Source of the DNA: Bacteroidales bacterium UBA5206
GTDB taxonomy: Bacteria; Bacteroidota; Bacteroidia; Bacteroidales; Tenuifilaceae
Assembly (NCBI GenBank): GCA_002412705.1
Contig: DHVO01000064.1
Location: 1-6,872, forward strand
Length of the DNA: 6,872 bases
Direction: 5' to 3'
Positions 1-6,852 of this stretch are shown one piece after another. Position 1 is the first letter of the stretch, and each line of letters starts with the position of its first letter. The translations under genes and the position numbers were made by a program. The notes beneath the pieces are model-generated. The model worked only from the letters and a program-made list of their open reading frames with translations, was not told the DNA's origin and did no database searches.

Positions 1-227
1 AGCAGCGTGTGGCCATTGCCCGTGCTGTGGCAACCAACCCCAAGCTGATACTTGCCGATGAGCCTACAGGTAACCTCGACTCAAAGCATGGGCAGGAGGT
101 TATGGAGCTGCTTACCGAGCTTAATCGCAGCGGTTCAACCATTGTTATGGTTACCCACTCGGAGCGCGATTCGGCCTATGCCCACAGGGTGATAAACCTG
201 TTTGATGGGAAGGTAGTAGAGGAGTAG
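1..227 (+). CDS. ABC transporter ATP-binding protein, LolD/MacB type (3' part only)
   Basis: This is the C-terminal part of an ABC ATPase; the gene enters from outside the window. The reading frame is open to the left edge (first full codon at 3), so the GTG at 9 is not a real start. Visible motifs in order are the end of the signature region (QRVAIARA), the Walker B stretch LILADEP with its catalytic Asp-Glu, the D-loop GNLDS, and the switch histidine in VMVTHS. The PTGNLDS wording is typical of the LolD/MacB/FtsE group that powers FtsX-like permeases, which fits the two permeases downstream. All motifs present are intact, so the enzyme should be active; Walker A lies off-window. It ends VVEE at TAG. 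GC is about 54%, visibly higher than in the following genes. Its bases 141-215 recur exactly at 4147-4221. The family call is firm; the exact transporter and substrate are not known. Confidence 0.95.
   Translation, partial: QRVAIARAVATNPKLILADEPTGNLDSKHGQEVMELLTELNRSGSTIVMVTHSERDSAYAHRVINLFDGKVVEE
141..215 (+). repeat. Direct repeat A, copy 1 (ATPase gene 3' end)
   Basis: These 75 bases of the intact ATPase gene, encoding IVMVTHSERD onward to FDGKV, are identical base for base to 4147-4221. After one mismatch (216 against 4222) six more bases match, then the copies diverge just before their stop codons. Third codon positions are also identical, so protein-level selection alone does not explain the match. 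Confidence 0.97.
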
Positions 228-280
228 CATCACGGGACAATTAAAATACTTCAGGTTTTATTTAATGATTTAATAATCAT

Positions 281-1663
281 ATGACAAGGCTTTTTAAACT
301 AGGATTAGTATCCCTACCGCTATTGCTAATGCTTTCGTGTAACGGTGGTCGGATAAAACCACCCGATAATTATACTGAACTGTTTGATGTGGAGGGCAAA
401 ACGGAGAAAACAAGCGCCTCAGAGCATCAAGATACAAGGGTAATCCCTTTTGACTCAATACCCAAAGGTGTTAAAGAATTTGGTGTGAGAGTCAGCGGAA
501 ACCCAGTTAATATTGATATTGCATCGATACTAAAGGTAAAGTCAAAGGTTACGCTATCACAAATAGCCTCGAGTGTAAGGTATAGGTTTATTACTATGCC
601 CGATACGCTGCATGGAAAGGTTGGCGGTAAAGTTATAAATGCGCTAAGTCCAGAGTGTTATGTAAGTAATGTATATGGCCTTTTCTTTACTAACGAGGAC
701 GGTGTTGTGTGTGATACTATTTATAAAAATGAGATAGAGATAGGATTTCATAATGATGGTTATTACTACACAAATGCTGAGAGTGTAGTTAGCGGTTTGG
801 GCTTTCATGACGATTGGTTGGTATACTCAATTGTAAACAGAGAGGATAAGAAAACATTGCAGTATATCACAAATGCTTCAACTCGTGAGGTTTCTTGTGT
901 GCTTGAGAAGGATGGATTACACTCACGCAACATTTCCATTCCTTTCTCTAACGGGGAGTGGGCCGAGTTGTTTATGCGAGATTTAAGAGCTAGTGAAAAT
1001 ATGTTAGCCTTTTTTGGTCGGAGGGCCGATACCCTATCCCTTTTCAGAAGTTCAGTACTAGCTCCAAAAATTAAGGCACAGAGCTATGCTAATCCTGAAT
1101 CGGACTATGCTTATTGGCTTAACAATGAGTTGTATATTAAGCAAGCCTATAACGATACTGTGTTTAAGCTAAAGGGGAAGAGCGTGCTGCAACCTGTATA
1201 CGTATTGAATATGGGGGAGAAGAAGGCAACTGTAGAGCAGTGCTTTATAGGTAATGCTGAGGGCAAAATCCTTGTCGATAGCTGGGTTGAAACCAGTAAA
1301 GGTGCGTTTATCGCATTAACAAAGGGGCGTGATTACCCTAATGCTCGACGGGATGGATTGGTGAAGTTTCTGTACGCCTTCTATTTAAAGGCTGGCAATA
1401 GGATGTTCTCCTTGGATATTCCTGAAACAACAGTCCCCGAAGATGTCTTTATTCCCAATGATATTGATGGTGGATGCCCCATAAACCTTAGCTCCTTAAT
1501 TAGTGACGATGGTTCGTACAATCAGGTGTATAGCTACAAGGGATTAAAGCGATTGGTAAGTTTCTCAACTTTTGGCTCTTTACCAAAGAGTAATCAGGAT
1601 TTTCTTTTAGATATACTTAGCAAAATGAAGCCAAACCAACTATTTGTAGTATCGGTGCAATAG
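281..1663 (+). CDS. Predicted six-bladed beta-propeller-like lipoprotein
   Basis: A 460-residue secreted protein. It begins with a short basic stretch (R3, K6), a hydrophobic core (about 7-18) and a lipobox ending M-L-S-C, so Cys20 is the likely lipidated residue after signal peptidase II cleavage. No acidic residues follow the cysteine closely, so the usual Bacteroidota surface-export signal is absent and a periplasm-facing anchor is the simpler guess. The TLSQIASSVRYRFI segment (91-104) and the NDIDGG...LISDDG segment (393-411) resemble the start and end of the six-bladed propeller lipoproteins of Bacteroidota (6-bladed_beta-propeller/DUF-type Pfam families). This is recognition from memory, without a search. 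The ATG at 281 is the first after an in-frame TGA at 266-268. The leader is A/T-rich with no clear Shine-Dalgarno. The gene sits 53 bp after the ATPase and 23 bp before a permease, so cotranscription is likely. Function is unknown; a periplasmic sensor or partner for the permeases is inference. Confidence 0.85.
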   Translation: MTRLFKLGLVSLPLLLMLSCNGGRIKPPDNYTELFDVEGKTEKTSASEHQDTRVIPFDSIPKGVKEFGVRVSGNPVNIDIASILKVKSKVTLSQIASSVRYRFITMPDTLHGKVGGKVINALSPECYVSNVYGLFFTNEDGVVCDTIYKNEIEIGFHNDGYYYTNAESVVSGLGFHDDWLVYSIVNREDKKTLQYITNASTREVSCVLEKDGLHSRNISIPFSNGEWAELFMRDLRASENMLAFFGRRADTLSLFRSSVLAPKIKAQSYANPESDYAYWLNNELYIKQAYNDTVFKLKGKSVLQPVYVLNMGEKKATVEQCFIGNAEGKILVDSWVETSKGAFIALTKGRDYPNARRDGLVKFLYAFYLKAGNRMFSLDIPETTVPEDVFIPNDIDGGCPINLSSLISDDGSYNQVYSYKGLKRLVSFSTFGSLPKSNQDFLLDILSKMKPNQLFVVSVQ

Positions 1664-1686
1664 CGTACTAATTTAAAAGAGCAATT

Positions 1687-4077
1687 ATGATTAAGCATTA
1701 TATAGTAATGGCTTTACGCAATATTAAGCGGAGCCCTCTTTTTAGCCTTATAAACATTTTTGGTTTTACACTTGGTATAGCCGCCAGCCTTCTAATTTAT
1801 AGCTGGGTGCGCGATGAGCTTACTGCCGATAGGTTTCATACCGACTATCAGAATATTTATAGGGTTACAACCCTTAATAAGGAGGATGGTAACTTTGTCT
1901 CTAAGGTTTCAGTTGCTGCAACGCTTCCAAGTAATCTTGTAAAAGATTTTCCTCAAATAGTTGATGCAACCTTTATTAACTTTTCTAGCTTTAAGAGGCC
2001 ATACCTCTACAAGGGAGAATTACTGGAACTTAAAGAGGTGGGTACTAGCTCAAATTTTTTTCAGTTCTTCTCATTTCCCGTATTGTCGGGTTCAGCAGCC
2101 GATTACAAAAGCATTCCTAATGCGGCTGTGCTATCGGAGGCGGCTGCGCTTAAACTTTTTGGTTCGGGGAATGCCGTTGGCGAAGTACTTATTTGGCGGA
2201 ATCATTGGGGTGAAATTCAAATTCCCTTCCGGGTAGTAGCTGTAGTACAAATACCTCATGCTTCTCACATTCAGTTTGATATTGCAGTGAATATGGAGTA
2301 CTATATGAGGCAGGTTGGCAGCTACTACAACTATTTTGGAGCCGGAAAACATGTTGTAAAAGAGAGCTATGCGTATATAAAAACCGATTCCAAGAACTTT
2401 TTTACACACGAGTCTAGAAAGAAACTGTTTAACTACTTGTCGGATACCTTTGGTAGTAAGGAAAAGTTGCAGTTTGTTTCACTAAAAGATATTCATTTTG
2501 ATTCCGAAACAAAAGCTTATCACGATGCACCTAAAGGTAATGCTGTAGCCATTGTGGTTTTCTCATTACTGGCCGTGGTAATTCTGCTAATGGCCGCATT
2601 TAACTTCATGGTGCTTACTACTGCACAGTCTATGCAGCGCAACGTTGAGGTTGGGGTTCGTAAATCCAGTGGTTCTGTGCGGGAGCAGCTGGTTATTCAG
2701 TTCTTTTTAGAGGCAATAGTGCAAATTGCTGTGGCGCTAGTGTTGGCTTTTATGGTGGCTCGTATCTCCTTGCCATGGATTAACGGCATAACAGGGCGTG
2801 CGCTTGTAATTAGTTTGGATTTTAGTACTATTATTGCAGTAGTTACTGCTTCTATTGTAATGGGGCTTATTGCTACCTCTTACCCTTCCATGTACCTTTC
2901 ATCGCTAAGCTCTGTAGAGGCCATTCGTGGTGGTACAAAATTATCGGCAAAAAATAGGTTTGTGCAAGCAGTGGTTATTGTTCAGTTTGCAGCATCAATA
3001 GTGCTTATTGTGTTTAGTTTGGCCATAAATAGGCAAATGAGCTTTATTAGAAACTTCGACTTTGGGCTGAACAAGGAGAATGTGGTAACATTGAATACAG
3101 ATCTTTGGTACGATGTGGATAAGTTTAAAGCGGAGATTCTGGAACATCCTGGCGTGGAGGCTGTTTCAATGACTTTTAAAACCCCTAATGATTTTTCCAT
3201 TAGCCTTGATGATGACTATGGTTGGGATGGTGTTTCCGATCTAAAATCGAAGGGAGTTACAGTTGCTTATGTTGATGGGGATTTCGATAAGGTTTACCAG
3301 ATTAAGATGGTTCAGGGTGAGTTCTTTAAGATTACTCAGGATAAGTATTGGAGTGGAGAGTATTCTAATCTTGGTAACCCAATTATGATAAACGAAAAGG
3401 CTCAGAAAGCGTTAGGCTTAGAAAACCCAATTGGGCATAGGTTAGGAACGTTTGTAATAACTGGTGTAGTAAAGGATTTTCATTTCAAGTCCTTAAATCA
3501 TCCCATTACTCCACTAATTTTTAGGTACAATCCAGAGGCACTCACCTCAATTAATATTAGAATTAACGGGCATAATAGGAAAGCTGTGCTCGGTTACCTA
3601 AAAGAGGTTTACCAAAAGCACCGTCCTACTGGCGTTTTTTCCTACCAGTTTTTTGACGATAAGGTTGCACTACAGTACAAGGCTACCGAGCAGGAAGGGC
3701 GCGTGTTTATGTCAATTGCTTTTATCTCCATCCTAATAGCCTCATTGGGTGTTCTTGGGTTAGCCAGCTTCTCGGCACAGCGCAGGACCAAGGAGATTGG
3801 TATTCGCAAGGTTAACGGGGCTACTACCCGCGATGTTATAATCCTTTTGTCTAAGGGGTATGCTGCAAATCTATTGATTGCAGGTGTTTTGGCCATTCCC
3901 GTTTCTGTTATACTGCTTAACAGGTGGATATCGTCGTTTGCTTACCATGTGCGGCTAGGTTGGTGGATTTGGCTGCTGGCAATGGTAATTGTGTTTGTAG
4001 TGGCTATTGCCTCCGTTACCCTGATAACCTATAGAGCCGCTAAACGCAACCCTGTGGATAGCTTAAGGTATGAGTAG
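1687..4077 (+). CDS. FtsX/MacB-family ABC transporter permease 1 (fused dimer)
   Basis: A 796-residue inner-membrane permease with a duplicated MacB-type fold. Predicted membrane segments lie near residues 18-41, 286-310, 338-360, 376-400, 424-447, 673-697, 726-748 and 760-787. Two large periplasmic domains fall between the first and second (42-285) and between the fifth and sixth (448-672). This is two sets of TM1-periplasmic domain-TM2-4, so one chain can supply both halves of a transporter core. Conserved cytoplasmic FtsX motifs follow the second segment (NVEVGVRKSSGS) and the sixth (KEIGIRKVNGAT); these probably touch the ATPase. The length is usual for Bacteroidota permeases of this kind. 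The protein contains no cysteine at all. The start at 1687 lies 23 bp after the lipoprotein stop, preceded only by an A-rich AAAAGAG stretch. The final 22 codons are nearly identical in DNA to those of permease 2. Tandem stops TAG TGA end it. Substrate unknown. Confidence 0.95.
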   Translation: MIKHYIVMALRNIKRSPLFSLINIFGFTLGIAASLLIYSWVRDELTADRFHTDYQNIYRVTTLNKEDGNFVSKVSVAATLPSNLVKDFPQIVDATFINFSSFKRPYLYKGELLELKEVGTSSNFFQFFSFPVLSGSAADYKSIPNAAVLSEAAALKLFGSGNAVGEVLIWRNHWGEIQIPFRVVAVVQIPHASHIQFDIAVNMEYYMRQVGSYYNYFGAGKHVVKESYAYIKTDSKNFFTHESRKKLFNYLSDTFGSKEKLQFVSLKDIHFDSETKAYHDAPKGNAVAIVVFSLLAVVILLMAAFNFMVLTTAQSMQRNVEVGVRKSSGSVREQLVIQFFLEAIVQIAVALVLAFMVARISLPWINGITGRALVISLDFSTIIAVVTASIVMGLIATSYPSMYLSSLSSVEAIRGGTKLSAKNRFVQAVVIVQFAASIVLIVFSLAINRQMSFIRNFDFGLNKENVVTLNTDLWYDVDKFKAEILEHPGVEAVSMTFKTPNDFSISLDDDYGWDGVSDLKSKGVTVAYVDGDFDKVYQIKMVQGEFFKITQDKYWSGEYSNLGNPIMINEKAQKALGLENPIGHRLGTFVITGVVKDFHFKSLNHPITPLIFRYNPEALTSINIRINGHNRKAVLGYLKEVYQKHRPTGVFSYQFFDDKVALQYKATEQEGRVFMSIAFISILIASLGVLGLASFSAQRRTKEIGIRKVNGATTRDVIILLSKGYAANLLIAGVLAIPVSVILLNRWISSFAYHVRLGWWIWLLAMVIVFVVAIASVTLITYRAAKRNPVDSLRYE

Positions 4078-4078
4078 T
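4009..4078 (+). repeat. Direct repeat B, copy 1 (permease 1 3' end)
   Basis: These 70 bases cover the last 22 codons, the stop codon and one base beyond. They match 6634-6703 at 69 of 70 positions: 62 identical bases, one T/C difference at 4071/6696, then seven identical. The match breaks off sharply on both sides. Both copies encode the same peptide, ending NPVDSLRYE. Synonymous sites are conserved too, which points to recent duplication or gene conversion rather than selection on the peptide. Confidence 0.97.
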
Positions 4079-4105
4079 GAGGCTTTGAGTGAAGGAAGCG
4101 GTTAC

Positions 4106-4118
4106 GAGTTTTAAACTC
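4106..4118. repeat. Short inverted repeat
   Basis: GAGTTT and AAACTC flank one central T, giving a 13-base near-palindrome 29 bases after the permease 1 stop codon. There is no T-run after it and the stem is too tight to fold well, so it is unlikely to be a terminator. It could be a protein-binding site or chance; nothing in the sequence decides between them. Confidence 0.25.
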
Positions 4119-4146
4119 TATGTATTTTAATGTTTTACATCTTACA

Positions 4147-4221
4147 ATTGTTATGGTTACCCACTCGGAGCGCGATTCGGCCTATGCCCACAGGGTGATA
4201 AACCTGTTTGATGGGAAGGTA
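4147..4221 (+). repeat. Direct repeat A, copy 2 (inside the ATPase remnant)
   Basis: An exact 75-base copy of 141-215, lying about 4.0 kb downstream in the same orientation. It stands out as a GC-richer island in an otherwise AT-rich gap. Two same-direction copies at this distance could recombine to delete the lipoprotein and permease 1, leaving the ATPase directly in front of permease 2. Confidence 0.97.
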
Positions 4222-4236
4222 ATAGAGGGCTTGTAG
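4147..4236 (+). pseudogene. Remnant of an ABC ATPase gene (3' end only)
   Basis: A 30-codon fragment, including the stop, that reproduces the C-terminal end of the ATPase at the start of the window. It runs from IVMVTHS with its switch histidine through the RVINLF region to a TAG stop. The first 75 bases are identical to 141-215. The last codons differ (VIEGL here, VVEE in the intact gene, one extra codon), so the source was probably a slightly different paralogue rather than a plain copy of this one. Nothing resembling Walker A, the signature or Walker B lies upstream; homology stops abruptly around 4144-4147. An in-frame ATG at 4120 would give a 38-residue peptide (4120-4236), but without nucleotide-binding motifs it cannot be an ATPase. 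It sits directly before permease 2, where a dedicated ATPase gene would be expected. The most likely reading is a deletion or recombination scar. Confidence 0.9.
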
Positions 4237-4260
4237 CATGTGGTAAGTTCTACAGCATGC
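4236..4260 (+). other. Possible RNA stem-loop after the ATPase remnant
   Basis: GCATGT at 4236-4241 can pair with GCATGC at 4255-4260 (one G-U pair). After one mismatch, GTA at 4243-4245 pairs with TAC at 4251-4253, leaving a five-base loop AGTTC. Only TTT follows, so it is at best a weak terminator or an mRNA stability/attenuation element between the two permeases. Its first base is the last base of the remnant's stop codon. A chance hairpin is also possible. Confidence 0.3.
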
Positions 4261-4323
4261 TTTGTAGTAACCATATGTTGTGTTTGTATTTGACTTGTTT
4301 GTGTTTTTCGAAAATGTATAAGT
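4261..4323 (+). other. T/G-rich leader of permease 2
   Basis: The 63 bases before the permease 2 start are strongly T- and G-rich on the + strand, with several TTTG/TTGT words, followed by an A-rich stretch and TATAAGT immediately before the ATG. There is no Shine-Dalgarno sequence, as is common in Bacteroidota. No convincing promoter of the Bacteroidota type (TTTG, then TAnnTTTG at proper spacing) could be placed, so whether permease 2 has its own promoter or relies on read-through cannot be decided. Confidence 0.3.
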
Positions 4324-6702
4324 ATGATAAAGACTTTTATTGTTATTGCATTTCGTAATATCCAGCGTAATCCATTGTTTAGTTTTATTAATATCATAGG
4401 TTTTACATTTGGTATTACTGCTAGTTTGCTCATTTTTAGCTGGATTAAAGATGAACTGACCGCCGATAAGTTTCATGCCAATTACGAGCAAATTTATCGT
4501 GTTGCACGCACCGATTCTGCCAATGGGAATATGGTTAGAAAGGCCTTGGTCTCTGTGCCTTTAGCAGGTGCATTGAAACAGGATTACTCTTACGTTGAGG
4601 ATGCAACATTTTTTAATAAAGGGTTTGGTATTAACTATTGTGTTGGAGACGATCATTATGAATTTGTTGATATTGGTACTGCCCCAAATTTCTTTTCCTT
4701 TTTCTCCTTTGAATGCGTAAGTGGCAAATTAAGCGCTTATGATTCTATTCCAAATGCAGCTGTAATTAGCCAGGCTTTATCGCAAAAGCTTTATGGCGAT
4801 AGTTGTGCTATAGGAAAAGTAATTGAGTCTGGGTATCCATGGGTAGCAAAACGGAATCAGTATCAAGTTGTGGCTGTTGTAGCAGTCCCAAGTTCATCGC
4901 ATATTCAGTTCGAGTTAGCCTATAAACTGGAACATTTGGCAAAAAGTGCCCGATTCTACGATATTTACTTTGGATCCTTTAATGTAAAGGAAAGCTATGC
5001 CTATGTGAAACTGGATAAAAGCAATGCCTCTAAAAACACGAAAACTCTTGATTGCGTGAATTTCTTCACGCATAAGTTAGGGGAGCAAACAAAAATTAGC
5101 TTAATCCCTTTGGGTGATATCCATTTCGATCTTGATACAATTAGCTATTTTGATGGTGTAAAGGGACGAAAATCAACAATCGTCACCTTCTTTATTCTTG
5201 CGCTGATTATACTACTTATGGCTGCCTTTAATTTTATGGTTTTAACCACGGTAAAGTCCATGCAGCGAAATATTGAGGTTGGTATGCGCAGGGCCAGTGG
5301 GTCGCTTAAATATCAGCTTGTTGTGCAGTTTATTAGTGAGGCTATAGTGCAAATTGCCATAGCAATGTTTCTGGGTTTTATTATAGCCCGATTAGCAATA
5401 CCTTGGGTGAATGCTCTTACAGGAAAGAGCCTTGTTGTATCATTCGAACTAAGCTCTATTTTATTTATAATATTAATGTTAGTTGGGGTAAGTGTAATTG
5501 CTGCTGCATATCCAGCATTTTATCTTTCAAACATTAATATAACCAAAGCATTACGAGGGGGTGTTTTAGGTGGAAGAACTCGTTTTGTGCGATTTGTTGT
5601 GGTGTCACAATTTGTAACTGCCATAGTTCTAGTTGCTTTTACTATCACAATTAACAGACAGCTTAATTATGCTTTAACCTATCCGTTGGGATTCGATAGA
5701 GAAAATGTAATCACTTTTAATGCAATCCTTTGGCAGGATACCAAGCGTTTTGCTGATGAGTTAATGGTAAATCCCAATGTTAAGTTTCTTGCTACATCAA
5801 CAGCTGCACCTAATATGATGGGCGATAAGATGTATGAGAATAAGTATGAGGATAAAGTGGAAGGTGTTGACCTTAGCCAGTTTGTAATAGCCTATGCCGA
5901 TGCTGAATTTGCTAAAGTGTATGGTCTTAAAATGATTGAAGGAGAGTTTTTTAAAACAGATTATGATGCATTCTTTCGTCGCGATAGCTTTTTGTTAGGA
6001 GAGCCTATCGTAATTAATGAAACGGCACAACGGGTTTTGGGCATTCCTAATCCAATTGGTCATAGGCTGGGCGACTATATTATTACAGGAGTTGTTTCCA
6101 ATTTTAATGTAGAGACAGTAAGTCATGCCATTAGGCCGTTGATGTTTAGGTTTAATCCAACAATGCAGAATCTTGTGAGCATAAAGTTGAGTGGATACGA
6201 TACCAAAAACACGCTCGATTTTATTAGGGATACATACTTTAAGTATAGGCCTTCTGGAGCGTTTGATCCTGTCTTTGTAGAGGACTTAGTATTTAAACAG
6301 TATCGGGAGGAGAGAAATGAATTGGGAATCTTTATTGTTTTTGCATTTATTGCTATAGTAATTGCCGTTATGGGGGTTATTGGTTTGGCTGGATTTTCTG
6401 CACAACTTAGAACAAAGGAAATTGGAGTAAGGAAAGTGGTGGGAGCTTCTACAGGGAGCTTAATTGGTTTCCTTGTAAAGAGTTATGTTGTTATGATTAT
6501 AGTTTCAGGGGTTATTGCATTGCCAATCTCTGTAATTCTTATTAATAGGTGGCTGTTAGAATATGCTTTTAGGGTTTCTTTTGTTTGGTGGCTTTTCCCT
6601 TTTACTGTGGTTCTTTTTTTGCTAGTAACTCTCGCCTCCGTTACCCTGATAACCTATAGAGCCGCTAAACGCAACCCTGTGGATAGCTTAAGGTACGAGT
6701 AG
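4324..6702 (+). CDS. FtsX/MacB-family ABC transporter permease 2 (fused dimer)
   Basis: A 792-residue paralogue of permease 1 with the same plan. Predicted membrane segments lie near 18-41, 285-308, 335-357, 372-396, 421-443, 668-692, 721-744 and 755-783, with periplasmic domains at about 42-284 and 444-667. The FtsX motifs are NIEVGMRRASGS and KEIGVRKVVGAS. Of the first 60 residues 42 match permease 1; similarity is lower in the periplasmic domains, where substrate or partner contact would be expected. It has four cysteines (106, 131, 161, 244), all in the first periplasmic domain, whereas permease 1 has none. The gene is more AT-rich than the ATPase. The last 22 codons switch to near-identity with permease 1, with a rise from about 37% GC in the preceding 60 bases to 50%. 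The start at 4324 aligns exactly with that of permease 1 (both MIK). Stops are TAG TAG. It has no complete ATPase of its own in the window and probably uses the upstream one. Confidence 0.95.
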   Translation: MIKTFIVIAFRNIQRNPLFSFINIIGFTFGITASLLIFSWIKDELTADKFHANYEQIYRVARTDSANGNMVRKALVSVPLAGALKQDYSYVEDATFFNKGFGINYCVGDDHYEFVDIGTAPNFFSFFSFECVSGKLSAYDSIPNAAVISQALSQKLYGDSCAIGKVIESGYPWVAKRNQYQVVAVVAVPSSSHIQFELAYKLEHLAKSARFYDIYFGSFNVKESYAYVKLDKSNASKNTKTLDCVNFFTHKLGEQTKISLIPLGDIHFDLDTISYFDGVKGRKSTIVTFFILALIILLMAAFNFMVLTTVKSMQRNIEVGMRRASGSLKYQLVVQFISEAIVQIAIAMFLGFIIARLAIPWVNALTGKSLVVSFELSSILFIILMLVGVSVIAAAYPAFYLSNINITKALRGGVLGGRTRFVRFVVVSQFVTAIVLVAFTITINRQLNYALTYPLGFDRENVITFNAILWQDTKRFADELMVNPNVKFLATSTAAPNMMGDKMYENKYEDKVEGVDLSQFVIAYADAEFAKVYGLKMIEGEFFKTDYDAFFRRDSFLLGEPIVINETAQRVLGIPNPIGHRLGDYIITGVVSNFNVETVSHAIRPLMFRFNPTMQNLVSIKLSGYDTKNTLDFIRDTYFKYRPSGAFDPVFVEDLVFKQYREERNELGIFIVFAFIAIVIAVMGVIGLAGFSAQLRTKEIGVRKVVGASTGSLIGFLVKSYVVMIIVSGVIALPISVILINRWLLEYAFRVSFVWWLFPFTVVLFLLVTLASVTLITYRAAKRNPVDSLRYE

Positions 6703-6703
6703 T
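6634..6703 (+). repeat. Direct repeat B, copy 2 (permease 2 3' end)
   Basis: Second copy of the 70-base permease tail; it matches 4009-4078 with one difference (C at 6696, T at 4071). The identical block begins in mid-gene at codon 771 and ends just past the stop codon, where the sequences become unrelated. The copy spacing is 2625 bases, in direct orientation. Confidence 0.97.
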
Positions 6704-6705
6704 AG

Positions 6706-6721
6706 AAAAGGTAAACCTTTT
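6706..6721 (+). other. Weak inverted repeat just after permease 2
   Basis: AAAAGG and CCTTTT flank a four-base loop TAAA, three bases after the stop codon. The stem is mostly A-T and is followed by GATTTT rather than a clean T-run. It may add a minor stem to the 3' untranslated end of the transcript; the real terminator is further on. Confidence 0.3.
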
Positions 6722-6813
6722 GATTTTATGCTACTCCTTGCTAACGAATCTTATACCTTGTTTTTCTTTAAGGTTTGGATTGTATTTCATTAGATAATTA
6801 CGATTAAAAACTG

Positions 6814-6852
6814 CACCCCGTTTTGCTTTTGCAGAACGGGGTGAGTTTTTTT
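6814..6852 (+). terminator. Strong rho-independent terminator
   Basis: CACCCCGTT (6814-6822) pairs perfectly with AACGGGGTG (6835-6843). The stem continues inward through one G-U pair and three more pairs to a TTTT loop (6827-6830), about 13 pairs in all. It is followed by AG and seven T (6846-6852). A run of five A at 6806-6810 precedes the stem, so it may also stop transcription from the right. It lies 112 bases after the permease 2 stop and probably ends the operon. Confidence 0.93.

Noticed and set aside
9..227. A 72-residue protein starting at the GTG at 9
   Set aside because: The frame is open to the window edge and position 9 lies inside the conserved QRVAIARA signature region, so this is the middle of a larger ATPase gene.
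1961..2409. Alternative + and - strand reading frames within permease 1
   Set aside because: They lie wholly inside a gene with clear family motifs and have low-complexity, unfamiliar translations; likewise those at 2982-3200 and 3642-3896.
141..4221. Repeat A copies as ends of an insertion sequence or transposon
   Set aside because: The copies are direct, lie within coding sequence of an ATPase, and no transposase, terminal inverted repeats or target-site duplication is visible between or beside them.
4290..4322. TTGACT and TATAAG as a sigma70-like promoter before permease 2
   Set aside because: The spacer is 21 bases and the -10-like box touches the start codon, leaving no room for a transcript start; the Bacteroidota consensus is also not met.
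4135..4491. Minus-strand reading frames of 118 and 83 residues across the permease 2 start
   Set aside because: They overlap the ATPase remnant and the well-supported permease 2 start and show no recognisable protein features; they are antisense shadows.
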